DNA from: Aradus depressus
Lineage: Eukaryota; Arthropoda; Insecta; Hemiptera; Aradidae
Length of the DNA: 64,000 bases
Direction: 5' to 3'
Assembly (NCBI GenBank): GCA_963662175.1
Contig: OY759221.1
Span: forward strand, 2,418,001 to 2,482,000
The notes beneath the pieces were generated by a model. It saw only the letters and a list, made by a program, of their open reading frames with translations, was not told the origin of the DNA and did no database searches. Both the position numbers and the translations under genes were made by a program. Shown here in pieces: positions 53,651 through 63,375 of the stretch. Numbering within the stretch: position 1 is the first letter of the stretch; the number at the start of each line of letters is the position of its first letter.

Positions 53651-55260
53651 TAAACATTCACACCTTCATTTATGAAGGTAAAATGAATGAATAAACTCCT
53701 TTAAAATTAACAATTCTTTTTTATTTACAAACAACTTGATAAATAATATAAAGAGTAAAATATGGTATTGTCAAAATGCAAGAAGGGAGAAATCACCCAG
53801 TGGTGACACACCCTAGGCCCTGAATTGCACTCATTTAATCATTATTTATTAAGAAACTGTAACTACTGCTACTAAGGAGGTCTCTCGGCCATTGGCACTT
53901 AAGGCGTCGTTGAGAGAATACGGCAGAATGGAGGGCACGGACTTGAGGATTAGAATTAACCATTTATCGTCGGTCTAAACGTGATACCTCATATGTGCAG
54001 AAAGTCAACTTTACAGGAGAGGCAAAAAAGTGATTAGAAAAAAATTCTTTATAGATAACCTCAATTTTTTTGATATTTGTATTAAGTGAGATGTATATGC
54101 ATGCCATGAATTGTTTTTAAGGTAGCTTGCAAATCCAAGTAAAGAATTAACGTAGGTACTTGACGGAGTTACGAGGTTTCATCAGAATTTAGTTCCCATT
54201 TCCTTTGCAAGGTTCGGTTCTTCAAACAGTATTTCATGTTTTTTTTTCGTTTTATGTCGTATATGAGGTCCCACTAGAATAATAGAGTTTTTTCTTTAAA
54301 CAAAAAAAAAAAAGATTTTTGGAAAAATGTCGCTTACGAGGTATTATGTTTAAGTCGACGATATGTGATTTGTGCCTCACCATATTTCAGCTAATGAAGG
54401 CAGACGAAGTTTTATGGTTCAAATCAAAGAGAACACTCTACATAATCTGTTCCCTATCGGAAATAAAGAACTCGTGATCGTAATGCGGAATTACGAATTC
54501 TATTCTGCTGGTAGACTGGGAGGACTTTCCCGACATTAAAGGAAAACCCAAACCAACACAATTTCCATCAGAAAGCTTCTCCATCAAAGAACTAAAAATT
54601 GTTTCAATTCCCTGGAAATTTGGAATGCCTCAAAAAAAGAAGAAAAAAAAAGAAGGTGAATGACCGTTAATGTACTTCTCCAGATCGAATTATTTGTAAT
54701 AAGTTTCTGCTCTCCGTCTCTAATGTCTCCTTGGCCTCGAGTCAGGTTCGGTAGTATGGACAGATCGTTTGACAATATGCATAATGTGCATTATCTAGCC
54801 TTGAAGTTCGCCAGTGCGAACAGCCCCCGTAACGGTGCTCCGAGCCATGCACAGAACCTAGCCTATACCTATTTGATATAACGAATAACGGGAAAATAAT
54901 TTAAGTAAAATATTACAGTGATCAGGTCACACAAACTGAAGGGTTCCGCAAATTGCATTGATGAATTGCAACGAACCGTAAATTTAATTGTATTTTTCGA
55001 GCGGCAAACTGTACTTTAAATAAAACAAAACAATACTTGTAATTTGTGAACTAGAAACACCTCCATCTCGGTCCAAGCACTTTACAATACTAAAGGTAGC
55101 GTTCCCATGATTGGTCGGCCATCTTTCTTGAAAACAAAAAAATACTTGATAACACAAAATATCTAAATAAACTAATACTATTTTTATTATATATAACAAT
55201 AATATAACTTAATATCTATATCTATTCAAAATTATATACATAATTTCAAATACGTAAACC
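53651..55260. other. No gene seen; REP-A scrap at 54655-54720
   Basis: Mostly AT-rich. 53800-53950 is more balanced but frame-poor. REP-A landmarks GTACTTCTCCAGATCGAATT and TTTCTGCTCTCCGTCTC lie at 54672-54720. Confidence 0.45.
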
Positions 55261-55264
55261 CACG

Positions 55265-55647
55265 GAACTCAATACAAAATGGTGGAACGAAAAAGTTTAA
55301 ATGAGCCTTGCAGCCAGCAGAAGCTTCGATAAGCGGCCAAGTTGATAGTTCCTGCGCCAATTTACTTCGTCAGGTACACGAATTACGGGAGAGGTTGTGT
55401 AATTGGTCATTGGTATGTTCAATTCGTGTAAGTAGGATGGGGGGGGGGGGGGGGGGGGAAGGGGGGGGAGGTTTGAAAACACGACATTTTTTTGAAGATT
55501 GAACATAGAATTGTTGACCTCTTCTATAATTCGTGTACCTGACGAAGTAAATTTCCGCAGAAACTATCAACTTGGCCGCTTATCGAAGCTTCTGCAGGCA
55601 GCTAGGCTCATGGAAACTTTTTCATTCCATCATTCTGTATGGAGTTC
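55265..55647. mobile_element. ~380-bp palindromic fold-back element
   Basis: The left arm 55265-55395 and right arm 55520-55647 are inverted copies, about 88% identical. They share CAGAAGCTTCGATAAGCGGC and ACTTCGTCAGGTACACGAAT. The 125-bp centre carries a G-rich run (55440-55471). No target duplication could be fixed and no coding sequence is present. A long-TIR miniature element or a simple palindrome are the options. Confidence 0.8.
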
Positions 55648-55854
55648 TTCAAAACGACCACTCTGAATAATTAATACAGAGATAGAACTCTCCCCTTGTG
55701 TACACTTGACACTCTTCAGATGAGTACACCTCATGTATAAATTAGAATTTTAATAATTTTATCTATAAATTTACTTAAGGTCATCCATCTTGCCCCAAAC
55801 TGTCAGCATTAACCGAGAAAAATCTCACACTTGTACTACCCCAAGTAGAATACG

Positions 55855-56060
55855 AGTTTGTAGTATAGGGAAAGTTATGTAATCGGTGGAAAATGTCCTG
55901 AAAGTGTGTCTTTCGACAAAACGAAAATACTAACAAGAAAATGTAGGTATGTGAGGATCCGGGAACCCAGAAGTACGATATCTATCGATTTTCAGCCAAA
56001 TCGGTCAAAGGAAAATACCGATAGATTGAATTTATCGACACAAAATTTCATATGTGGTTC
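55855..56060 (-). repeat. REP-A copy
   Basis: AAAGTTATGTAATCGGTGGA, AGCCAAATCGGTCAAAGGAA and AATTTCATATGTGG. Confidence 0.55.
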
Positions 56061-56200
56061 GTCACAGAAGGTGACCAGTTAAACACTTCTATTGAACCAA
56101 ATGGATCCAGGAGTGTCCGGGAATTAGTCAAAATAACTAACAAAACACACTGATTGCCATTTTGTTTTATTATTTTTGGAATCAGTTGGTCACAAAGAAG

Positions 56201-56517
56201 GTAGTAGAAGTATTGTAAGTCGTTAAATTTACTAATTAATCTAAAGTAGAAAATTAAGAGAAGAGTATTTCAATAATATTATTTTTTGTATTTAAAATGT
56301 AAAGGCAGGCATTATTTTTATTTTTATTTATTTACTTTATTATTTTTTTAAATAATGTTACTTGAATCTTTTGTTATACATAGATAATAAAGTAAAAATT
56401 ATATCCTTTGAATTTCCCTCGATGGTATGTACCAGGGGTATCTGTCAAAATGTTATCCATAATTTTTAATTGTATTTGTATTTTTGGCAAAGTAATAAAG
56501 ACAGTTTATTATTATTA
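56201..56517 (+). mobile_element. 5'-truncated LINE 3' end with ATT tail
   Basis: A perfect 15-bp duplication TTGGTCACAAAGAAG (56186-56200, 56518-56532) flanks the 317-bp insert. It is non-coding and ends AATAAAGACAGTTTATTATT. An (ATT)n tail and no poly(A) suggest a different LINE clade from the intact Jockey element. Confidence 0.85.
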
Positions 56518-56727
56518 TTGGTCACAAAGAAGATGAAAATTTTTGTGAAAATTCGATCGAATTTCTGTTACAACTTTCCTTGTACTTCATATATCTGGTG
56601 AGAATAAATAATCATTCTGCAGAGTCACCGCCTTAAAATTGTATATAGGTACATATAAAGAGAAAAAAGTCCATAAGACACAGACTACTAACTTTCAGCG
56701 AAAGGAGGAAAAGGAGAAAAAAAGCTT

Positions 56728-56738
56728 AGAGGGAGCGC
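56728..56738. repeat. Left target-site duplication of the Jockey element
   Basis: AGAGGGAGCGC, matched at 61359-61369 (first A shared with the poly(A) tail). Outside it, CTTAGAGGGAGCGC and GGAAACTTAACTAAC rejoin into a REP-A-like sequence. Confidence 0.85.
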
Positions 56739-57010
56739 AGTGCCCCACCAGCTCCCGAGGTGGAAACACGTACTTATTTTCGTGCTGTCTCGACTTCAAA
56801 TTGTCTATGATTTTGTGAATTATTGTTTTGTTTTGTGCATCACTATCTAGACTTTTGGGATGAATAGTGAGTAACTAACAGTTTCTTTTTGTTTTTTCTA
56901 TTTTTTAAATTTCGAAATGTGTAGTGAGTGACGCCGATCCTGTCAAGTCCTGTCTGCCGGGCACTCAAGTGATACTCTATATATGGTTCTGGCTCCATTT
57001 CTATCACTGT

Positions 57011-57078
57011 CACCGTGGAGTAGGAGCTAGACGGTGTCCCTTCTAACTGGAAGGTACCGAGTTCAAGGCTGCCTCTCG
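57011..57078 (+). promoter_or_regulatory. tRNA-like module in the LINE 5' UTR
   Basis: CCGTGGAGTAGGAGCTAGAC followed by GTCCCTTCTAACTGGAAGGT and ACCGAGTTCAAGGC resembles a tRNA with A-box-like (TAGGAGCTAGACGG) and B-box-like (GAGTTCAAGGC) elements about 35 bp apart. It could be an internal Pol III-type promoter or a relic of a captured SINE. Confidence 0.4.
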
Positions 57079-57080
57079 TA

Positions 57081-57186
57081 CTTTTTTTTATTTTATTTTT
57101 TTTTTTTTTATTTTTTTTTATTTATTTATTTTTTTTTTTAATCATTTTATTATTATTAATTATCATTACTTTATTTATTTCTAAAA
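57081..57186 (+). other. T-rich end of the LINE 5' UTR
   Basis: About 85% T with A interruptions, ending directly at the ORF1 start (CTAAAAATGG). Confidence 0.8.
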
Positions 57187-58488
57187 ATGGATGATGTTCA
57201 AGACGACAATTCAGGATTCAATGTCGTCAGTAGTAAAGCACGGAAGCGAACCTACAAGAAAGCTCCAGATGCAAATAAAACAGGTTCACCCCAAACTAAA
57301 CAAGCCAAAAACACGGAAGGAGAAACCTCAGAGGATGAAGCCAGCCTTCCCCCTCCCTCCACATCCCAGCAACCCGCCAACACCCAAGTCCCCAAGCCAC
57401 CTCCTATCGTTGTGAAGAACATCTCAGACTTCAAAAAGTTCTGCTCCCAGCTAATTAGGACTGTTGGAGAGGGGACTTTCACGTGCCGCTCCCGTCTCTA
57501 CGACCTAGTCGTTTACCCCCAAGACAGCGACACCTTCAGAAAGACTGTGAAGCATCTTGAAGACACTGAGGCTGACTTTCATTGTTATCAGCTTCGGGAA
57601 GATAGGTCTTACCGGGTAGTAATAAGAGGACTGCACCATTCAACGCAACCCGATGAGATTAAATCGGCGCTTTTTCAAAAGCACGGGTTCAGCGTGAAAA
57701 ACGTTAATAATGTGCGTCATCCTATCTATAAGACACCTCTTCCCCTCTTCTTCGTGGACCTGGCTATAAGTGAAAAGAGCAAAGAAATATTTAAGTTACA
57801 GTATTTACTGTACACAAGAATACAGGTCGAGGAACGGCGACGCAGAAAAGATATCCCTCAATGCACAAAATGCCAGGAGTATGGCCACACACACTCTTAC
57901 TGCCACCATCCCCCCAGGTGTGTGAAGTGTCCGGGCAATCATCTTTCGGCGGACTGTGCTAAGAAGGACCGTATTGAACCCGCGATCTGCGTCCTTTGCG
58001 GGGATAACCACCCAGCCAACTACAGGGGTTGCCAGGTCCACAGAGAAATACAAGATCGTATGAAGAAGAGGCAAGCGGCAGCCAAACCCCCCATGAAGAC
58101 ACCGACGGCTCCTTTACCAGTCCCACCGCCACCATTGAGACCAGTGCCCCAGCTCAGGTTCCAGCCAGCTGCAGCCCGTCAGCCCAGAGCCACCTCCTCA
58201 CTTCCCCGGTCCTACGCCCAAGTGGCCAGCCCACCACGAACACAGCCACCTCCTACCTCTCACTACCCACCTCCTACCTCTCACTATCCACCTCCTACCT
58301 CTCACTACCCCCAACAGCCAAAAAACCTTCCTCATCCTCTCCCATCCAGCCAGCTCCCTACATCCTCAACCCCTGATGTTATCAGTCACCTCACCTCCTT
58401 TCTCAATGACTTTAAGTCGTTAATCACCCCTCTCATATCGATGTTAAGCCTCCTCGTCTCTAAACTCCTACCCGAATCCTCCCGATGA
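57187..58488 (+). CDS. LINE ORF1 protein (gag-like, zinc knuckles)
   Basis: 433 codons. Residues 1-70 are charged and low-complexity (KARKRTYKKAPDANKTG, acidic GETSEDEA, then Pro/Ser-rich). Residues about 139-212 (RSYRVVIRGLHHSTQPDEIK to LPLFFVDLA) form the pre-C2HC domain of arthropod LINE gag proteins. Residues 226-282 hold three zinc knuckles (CTKCQEYGHTHSYC, CVKCPGNHLSADC, CVLCGDNHPANYRGC). The C-terminal third is Pro-rich with three PPTSHYP repeats (about residues 355-376). By family, the protein binds the element's RNA, forms RNP particles and helps nuclear delivery and annealing. The start is preferred for its AAAAATGG context right after the T-rich leader. The stop TGA overlaps the ORF2 start. 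No internal defect. Confidence 0.93.
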   Translation: MDDVQDDNSGFNVVSSKARKRTYKKAPDANKTGSPQTKQAKNTEGETSEDEASLPPPSTSQQPANTQVPKPPPIVVKNISDFKKFCSQLIRTVGEGTFTCRSRLYDLVVYPQDSDTFRKTVKHLEDTEADFHCYQLREDRSYRVVIRGLHHSTQPDEIKSALFQKHGFSVKNVNNVRHPIYKTPLPLFFVDLAISEKSKEIFKLQYLLYTRIQVEERRRRKDIPQCTKCQEYGHTHSYCHHPPRCVKCPGNHLSADCAKKDRIEPAICVLCGDNHPANYRGCQVHREIQDRMKKRQAAAKPPMKTPTAPLPVPPPPLRPVPQLRFQPAAARQPRATSSLPRSYAQVASPPRTQPPPTSHYPPPTSHYPPPTSHYPQQPKNLPHPLPSSQLPTSSTPDVISHLTSFLNDFKSLITPLISMLSLLVSKLLPESSR

Positions 58489-61193
58489 TCCCTTTAAATT
58501 CCTTTCCTCTCCAGATCCTCCTTTGGAATTCGAATGGGCTGTTACCCCATAGACAAGAACTAGAACTACTACTAACTGACAGACATGTAGACATCGCTCT
58601 CATTACGGAGACCCACTTGACAACCAGCCTGTACTTCAGTATCCCAGGATACCGGAGCTACAGGTCTGACTACCCAGGAGATAGGGCCCGAGGTGGCGCA
58701 CTCATCCTTATCAAACAGTCCTTATCCCATCACCTTTTCTCCTCACAGGCTACAGAATCATTCCAAATCGCTACGATCTCCTTGTCACTTTTTCCCTTCC
58801 CTGTCACTATCTCGGCAGTATATTGTACTCCCAGTAAACTCATTCCCCATCACGAGTTCCTCACCCTTTTCCGATCCCTGGGGCCTCGCTTCATCGTTGG
58901 CGGTGACTTCAATGCGAAGCACCACCAATGGGGAAGCAGAGTTCCAAATTCCCGAGGACGAATCCTAAACGATGTTATTAACACCCAACACTATGACATC
59001 TACTCCCCCGGCTCTCCCACCTATTGGCCTACTGATCCTAACCGCAACCCAGACCTCGTAGACTTCTTTGTAGGATCTGGCACAGGATCCTTATTCTCCT
59101 CTACCTATTCCTTCCCCGACTTATCCTCAGACCATAGTCCTGTTCTCCTCACCGTTGGTCTAACCCCGTTATCTGTCCCATCAAAGCCTTCCTTAACTCC
59201 CGGCCCAGTGAATTGGGACCTCTTCAGAACCTCCTTAGAAAACCAAATTGACTTAAATGTAATCCTTAAAACTCCTGAGGACTTAGATGAAGCCGTACAA
59301 AAATTCACTAAAGCCATACAGGACTGTGCTTGGAACGCTTCATCTACTCCTACTCCTCCTACAGTTTCAAACCCGAACCCTCCTCTTCCTCGCCACATCC
59401 AACTTCTCCTTTCAGAAAAACGCCGCGCTCGTGCCTTATGGCAACGAACACGGTATCCTTCCGACAAAACTGCCTTCAATAACCTTTCCCGAAACCTCAA
59501 AATCCAACTTTCACAATTCCGCTCCGAAAATTATAATGAATACCTAGCTTCCCTTTCCACCAAAGATAATTCCCTGTGGTTTGCAACCCGAAAAATTCTA
59601 AAATATAGTCCTTTATCCTATCCCATCAAGCAAAATGGCTCCTGGGTCAGATCCGACGAGGAGAAGGCTCAGCTCTTTGCCTCTCACCTCAAAAATACGT
59701 TCACACCCCATCCTGATTATAACGCCCTTCATACTTCAGAAGTTGAAGAGTTCCTTACCAGTCCTTTGCCTCTCTCTCCTCCGCCAAAGGCCTTTCATCC
59801 CTCTGATGTACAACACATTCTAAATAAAATTCCAATCCGTAAGTCTCCTGGATTTGACCTGATCACAGGGAAAATCCTACGAAACCTTCCCCGCAAAGCT
59901 GTCCTATTCCTCACCCTTATATACAACTCAGTCCTCAGAACTACCTACTTTCCTGTCCAATGGAAGTATTCCATCCTTTCTGTTATTCCCAAACCCAACA
60001 AACCTCTCTCTGATGTCTCTTCCTACCGTCCTATTAGCTTGCTCCCAATCTTCTCTAAAATCCTTGAAAAACTCTTGTTGAAACGTGTTATCCCAATCCT
60101 TGAATCTCAATCCATTTTACCTAAACACCAGTTTGGATTTCGTCCTGAACATTCCACTACCCAACAGTGTTTTCGGGTTGTCGATTGCATATCTAATGCA
60201 TTAGAATGCAAGGAGTATTGCACGGGCGCCTTTCTCGACGTGGCGCAAGCCTTTGATCGAGTCTGGCACCCTGGGCTGCTCTTCAAACTGAAACACTTCC
60301 TTCCCAGTACCTACTACCTCATCCTGAAATCTTACCTTAGTGATCGCCATTTCAAGGTCCGAGTAGGCTCTGAGTACTCAGAACTCATACCTATTCGGGC
60401 CGGTGTCCCACAGGGTAGCATCCTAGGTCCCATCCTTTACAATACATATACTGCCGACATTCCTATCCATCCTCAGACATTACTGACGACTTACGCTGAC
60501 GACACAGCAATCCTTTCCACCAATCCTGATCCTGCTGTAGCCTCACTCATCCTCCAGGAGCACCTCACTGAAATAGAGAGGTGGTGCGACCTCTGGAGAA
60601 TTAAATTAAATGAGCAGAAATGTGTTCAAGTCACATTTACCCTACGCCGTCAATCCTGTCCTCCCGTCATCATTAACAACATCCTGATTCCCTCTTCAAA
60701 CCAAGTCCGCTATCTCGGGTTTTACCTAGACAGTAGACTTACGTGGAACCCACATACACGACTTAAACGACAAGAACTGAATCGAAGATACGGACTGTTA
60801 CGTCGACTACTTGGACCAAAATCGAAACTGACGACTAACAACAAACTTACGATTTACAAGACCATTATATGTCCAATTTGGATTTACGGACTCGAACTTT
60901 GGGGTACAGCTAAACAATCCAACATCAATCGTATCCAAGCATTCCAGTCCAAACTCCTCCGACGAATTGTCAATGCTCCTTTCTATGTCACCAATAAAGT
61001 CCTACACAGAGATCTCAGTATTCCCACTGTAAATGAATTAATCAAATCCCGATTCCAATCATTCCACCGAAACCTTTCTTCCCATTCAAATCCTCTCGCA
61101 CAAGACCTTTCCTCTCATTCCCATCCTGACAATCCTCCCCGCCGCTTGAACAGGAGGTGGCCTCGCGATCTTCTCTCGGAGGATAGTGAATAA
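58485..61193 (+). CDS. LINE ORF2: AP-like endonuclease and reverse transcriptase
   Basis: 902 codons. Residues about 8-225 are an exonuclease-endonuclease-phosphatase fold domain: LLWNSNGL (W14, N15), ITETHL (E42), GGDFNAKHHQWGS (D141) and SDHSPVL (D216, H217). It nicks the target DNA. Residues about 470-730 are the reverse transcriptase: IPKPNKPLSDVSSYRPISLL, HQFGFRPEHSTTQQ, motif A FLDVAQAFDRVWHPGL (D585), GVPQGSILGPILYN, motif C YADD (670-673) and motif D near LNEQKCVQVTF. All catalytic residues seen are intact. The thumb (RYLGFYLDSRLTWNPHTRL, IQAFQSKLLRRIV) resembles the truncated LINE at 10981-12027. No RNase H domain and no Cys-rich C-terminus, consistent with the Jockey group. Translation probably depends on termination-reinitiation at the ATGA overlap with ORF1. 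The protein would act in cis on its own RNA in the nucleus. Confidence 0.95.
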   Translation: MIPLNSFPLQILLWNSNGLLPHRQELELLLTDRHVDIALITETHLTTSLYFSIPGYRSYRSDYPGDRARGGALILIKQSLSHHLFSSQATESFQIATISLSLFPFPVTISAVYCTPSKLIPHHEFLTLFRSLGPRFIVGGDFNAKHHQWGSRVPNSRGRILNDVINTQHYDIYSPGSPTYWPTDPNRNPDLVDFFVGSGTGSLFSSTYSFPDLSSDHSPVLLTVGLTPLSVPSKPSLTPGPVNWDLFRTSLENQIDLNVILKTPEDLDEAVQKFTKAIQDCAWNASSTPTPPTVSNPNPPLPRHIQLLLSEKRRARALWQRTRYPSDKTAFNNLSRNLKIQLSQFRSENYNEYLASLSTKDNSLWFATRKILKYSPLSYPIKQNGSWVRSDEEKAQLFASHLKNTFTPHPDYNALHTSEVEEFLTSPLPLSPPPKAFHPSDVQHILNKIPIRKSPGFDLITGKILRNLPRKAVLFLTLIYNSVLRTTYFPVQWKYSILSVIPKPNKPLSDVSSYRPISLLPIFSKILEKLLLKRVIPILESQSILPKHQFGFRPEHSTTQQCFRVVDCISNALECKEYCTGAFLDVAQAFDRVWHPGLLFKLKHFLPSTYYLILKSYLSDRHFKVRVGSEYSELIPIRAGVPQGSILGPILYNTYTADIPIHPQTLLTTYADDTAILSTNPDPAVASLILQEHLTEIERWCDLWRIKLNEQKCVQVTFTLRRQSCPPVIINNILIPSSNQVRYLGFYLDSRLTWNPHTRLKRQELNRRYGLLRRLLGPKSKLTTNNKLTIYKTIICPIWIYGLELWGTAKQSNINRIQAFQSKLLRRIVNAPFYVTNKVLHRDLSIPTVNELIKSRFQSFHRNLSSHSNPLAQDLSSHSHPDNPPRRLNRRWPRDLLSEDSE

Positions 61194-61314
61194 TGACAAT
61201 TAACTTTCGAGGGAGTGTCAGCGCTGGCTGGCTTCTCCCATCAAGTGACGTTATATTTTTCTTTTACCACATATTTGCTTATTATGTATAGATTGTATAT
61301 AGATTGCAAATAGA

Positions 61315-61359
<45 letters not shown>
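61194..61359 (+). terminator. LINE 3' UTR, polyadenylation signal and A tail
   Basis: About 123 bp of UTR, then AATAAA at 61314-61319 running straight into the A tail (61317-61359). Confidence 0.85.
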
Positions 61360-61363
<4 letters not shown>

Positions 61364-61369
61364 GAGCGC
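61359..61369. repeat. Right target-site duplication of the Jockey element
   Basis: AGAGGGAGCGC, identical to 56728-56738. Confidence 0.85.
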
Positions 61370-61379
61370 GGAAACTTAA

Positions 61380-62288
61380 CTAACTACAATTAAGTCGAGC
61401 TGGGGCAATACTCGTACATTCTGGACATTCACCCACTCTTTTTTTTTTTTTCCTTTCTTTTAAAAATCGACTAATTTTCGTTCTTTGATGGAGAGGCTTT
61501 GAAAGAGGGGACATTGAGCCATGACTACAAAGAATTAAATAGCAGGCGAGGCTCGGTTCGTTTGAGTTGGGCTTTAGTCTTCCAAGGGTCCTTCTACTGG
61601 GAGAATAGAGCATCGTAACTCCGCTTTACACTCCGCAGTCGGCTAGTTCTGTTAAAAACGAGAGTGTTTTCAGCTGAGATATGTTATCATTAGCTGAGAG
61701 ATGCTGAGACACAAGTCACACAGAGGGAAGAGGAAAAACGGATCTGTCCCCATCCAGGAAATTTTAAATTCTTTACAAGTTGAGAAATTAGCAATGCGAT
61801 TCATCGATGTTCAACAAACTCCTCAACGATTTTTGTGAATTTTTTCAAAACTTTGCACAATTGTTCTTTTAAAGAAAGATCAAGTTCTACAAATGGAAAA
61901 TTGAACCAACGAAAGCTGGGATATGAAGAGGCGACCTTTTAAAAATCATTATTTCACGCTAACGGCTATACAAAGTATGGGAGAAGTTATGTAATCGGTC
62001 CTAAAAATCGATGTTAAGTTTTCACCGGAATTTTGTTTACCAATGTTTACCTCTTATTCCAAAAATGAAAACGAACTCCTCTTTGTCTGTCTATGACTCC
62101 TCTCCTCTGATCCTCCTTTCCCTGCGACCTACTCCGCTCAATAAAAACCCATAAGCCCCTCTCATTGCAACTGCAGTTATTAAACAAGTTTTTGTGCTAG
62201 GTCCCCCCTAATCCTCTAATCTTTGTGCCGCTTATTGCTGAAAATAAATAGGTGTCATCCTTATGGGTTCTTTGGAACAAATATAACA
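61380..62288. repeat. REP-A pieces, no gene
   Basis: 61375-61960 is unassigned. 61965-62095 is reverse REP-A (AAGTTATGTAATCGGTCCTA, TTTTCACCGGAATTTTG). 62100-62290 is forward REP-A (TTGCAACTGCAGTTATTAAA). The two lie tail-to-tail. Confidence 0.5.
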
Positions 62289-62299
62289 TTTCATGTCGA

Positions 62300-62622
62300 G
62301 GGTTAGGGTTAGGGTTTATGACTCATGCCCGGGCTTTAAATACGAGGTCATATCGCCTACTACCAGAGCGCTCTTTCGTCACTCTGGTGGACATGAGCCC
62401 GACTCTACTGTGGGAGTCCTAAATTTTGCCTACCCTAAATTTTTTATTCACCTAGGGTAGAGGTCTTTAACGAGTACCTGACATCGTACAGGCTCGGGAC
62501 CATCGCTTAACGTTCCATCCGAAGGACGGCGTGCTTAAGTTTATTTTACCTCCCAGATAAAATAAACTAAGAGCCTCGGTCGGGTTACGAACCCATGTTC
62601 TTGAGCTCAGAAGTCAACCTCT
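62300..62622 (-). mobile_element. tRNA-derived SINE with TTAGGG-type tail, head truncated
   Basis: TTTCATGTCGA is duplicated at 62289-62299 and 62623-62633. On the plus strand the insert starts GGGTTAGGGTTAGGG, the reverse of the SINE tail, then TTTATGACTCATGCCCGGGC and the whole body. It stops shortly after the B-box region (GGGTTACGAACCC, GAGCTCAGAAG). Truncation is at the SINE 5' side. Confidence 0.92.
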
Positions 62623-62633
62623 TTTCATGTCGA

Positions 62634-63180
62634 TATATTCATTGTATTTGGAATTATCATGTTCACAAACACAGACTTTTTTTTTCTATGGACTTCTATG
62701 AAACTGAGTCATCAGCTGTTTATTGTCGGACTTATCAACAAATTCATCAAACACTTCATCATCCATTTTAATTAAAAAGATTAATAAATTAAACAAAAAA
62801 AAATGTTGGTACACAAGATGTTCACACGAAAGACAACCGCTGGACACTGACGTATTGACGTGCTAGACTCTACACTGTCAATAATATTGTCAATATCCCC
62901 TCTTATCCCCACCACTTTGGAGGCGTGGTCAGAGGCAGAAAAATATTGATGCTCTGATATCAAACGATCCGGATTTCTCGAATATTGTCATCATTCCATC
63001 CTGTATTGCCCTTACACGATCAATAATACTGTCAATATTTTAGAATATTGACAGTATTATTTCGTGTAAGGTCCGCTGAAGATTAATTTTTAATGTAACT
63101 AGTAACAAATGTTATTTCGGTCATTTGAAAATGGGCAATGCCTTTTATACAAAAGGTTAATAAATAGTGAAAGTGTAAAC
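62634..63180. other. No gene; repeated ATATTGACA-type motifs
   Basis: GTCAATAATATTGTCAATAT at 62878-62897 is followed by further variants and the palindrome at 63011-63070. A minus-strand 60-codon frame is not convincing. Confidence 0.45.
63011..63070. repeat. 60-bp near-perfect palindrome
   Basis: The left arm CTTACACGATCAATAATACT + GTCAATATT and right arm AATATTGACAGTATTATTTC + GTGTAAG surround a 4-bp loop TTAG, with one 2-bp indel. Ends of the CTTACACGA type suggest two fused terminal inverted repeats of a DNA transposon. Confidence 0.85.
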
Positions 63181-63375
63181 TAATTGGGAGAGAAGACCTA
63201 AAAAGAAAAATTTGAGTACTGCCGATGTAATGAAATCATCTACATTCAACGTCCCGTACGAAGATTGACAAGTCCCTGAGTAGGAGTTTTCTTAATTTTC
63301 AGCTAAAGAGGGAGGGGGAATGAAATCTTAGTTCGAGCTGAGGAAGAACATTGTCGGTGAAGTTTCTTCTCAGTA
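63180..63375 (-). repeat. REP-A copy
   Basis: TACTGCCGATGTAATGAAAT, then CAGCTAAAGAGGGAGGGGG and CTGAGGAAGAACATTGTCGG. Confidence 0.55.

Larger units (their letters stand above)
56739..61359 (+). mobile_element. Full-length Jockey-superfamily LINE
   Basis: 4.6-kb element with a 448-bp 5' UTR, two intact overlapping ORFs, a 125-bp 3' UTR, polyadenylation signal AATAAA at 61314 and an A tail of about 43 bases. It is bounded by an 11-bp target-site duplication. The coding strand is GC-richer and C-rich compared with the AT-rich neighbourhood. ORF2 has no RNase H domain and ends soon after the thumb region, as in Jockey-type elements. Intact ORFs, a long pure tail and a perfect duplication indicate a recent insertion. 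Whether it is transcribed cannot be judged here. Confidence 0.95.

Noticed and set aside
60900..61193. RNase H domain at the end of ORF2
   Set aside because: No DEDD-type motif is present; the protein ends with a short Pro/Ser/Arg-rich tail, as expected for the Jockey group.
62300..62316. TTAGGG repeats as an interstitial telomere
   Set aside because: They are the tail of a SINE, bounded by its own target duplication.
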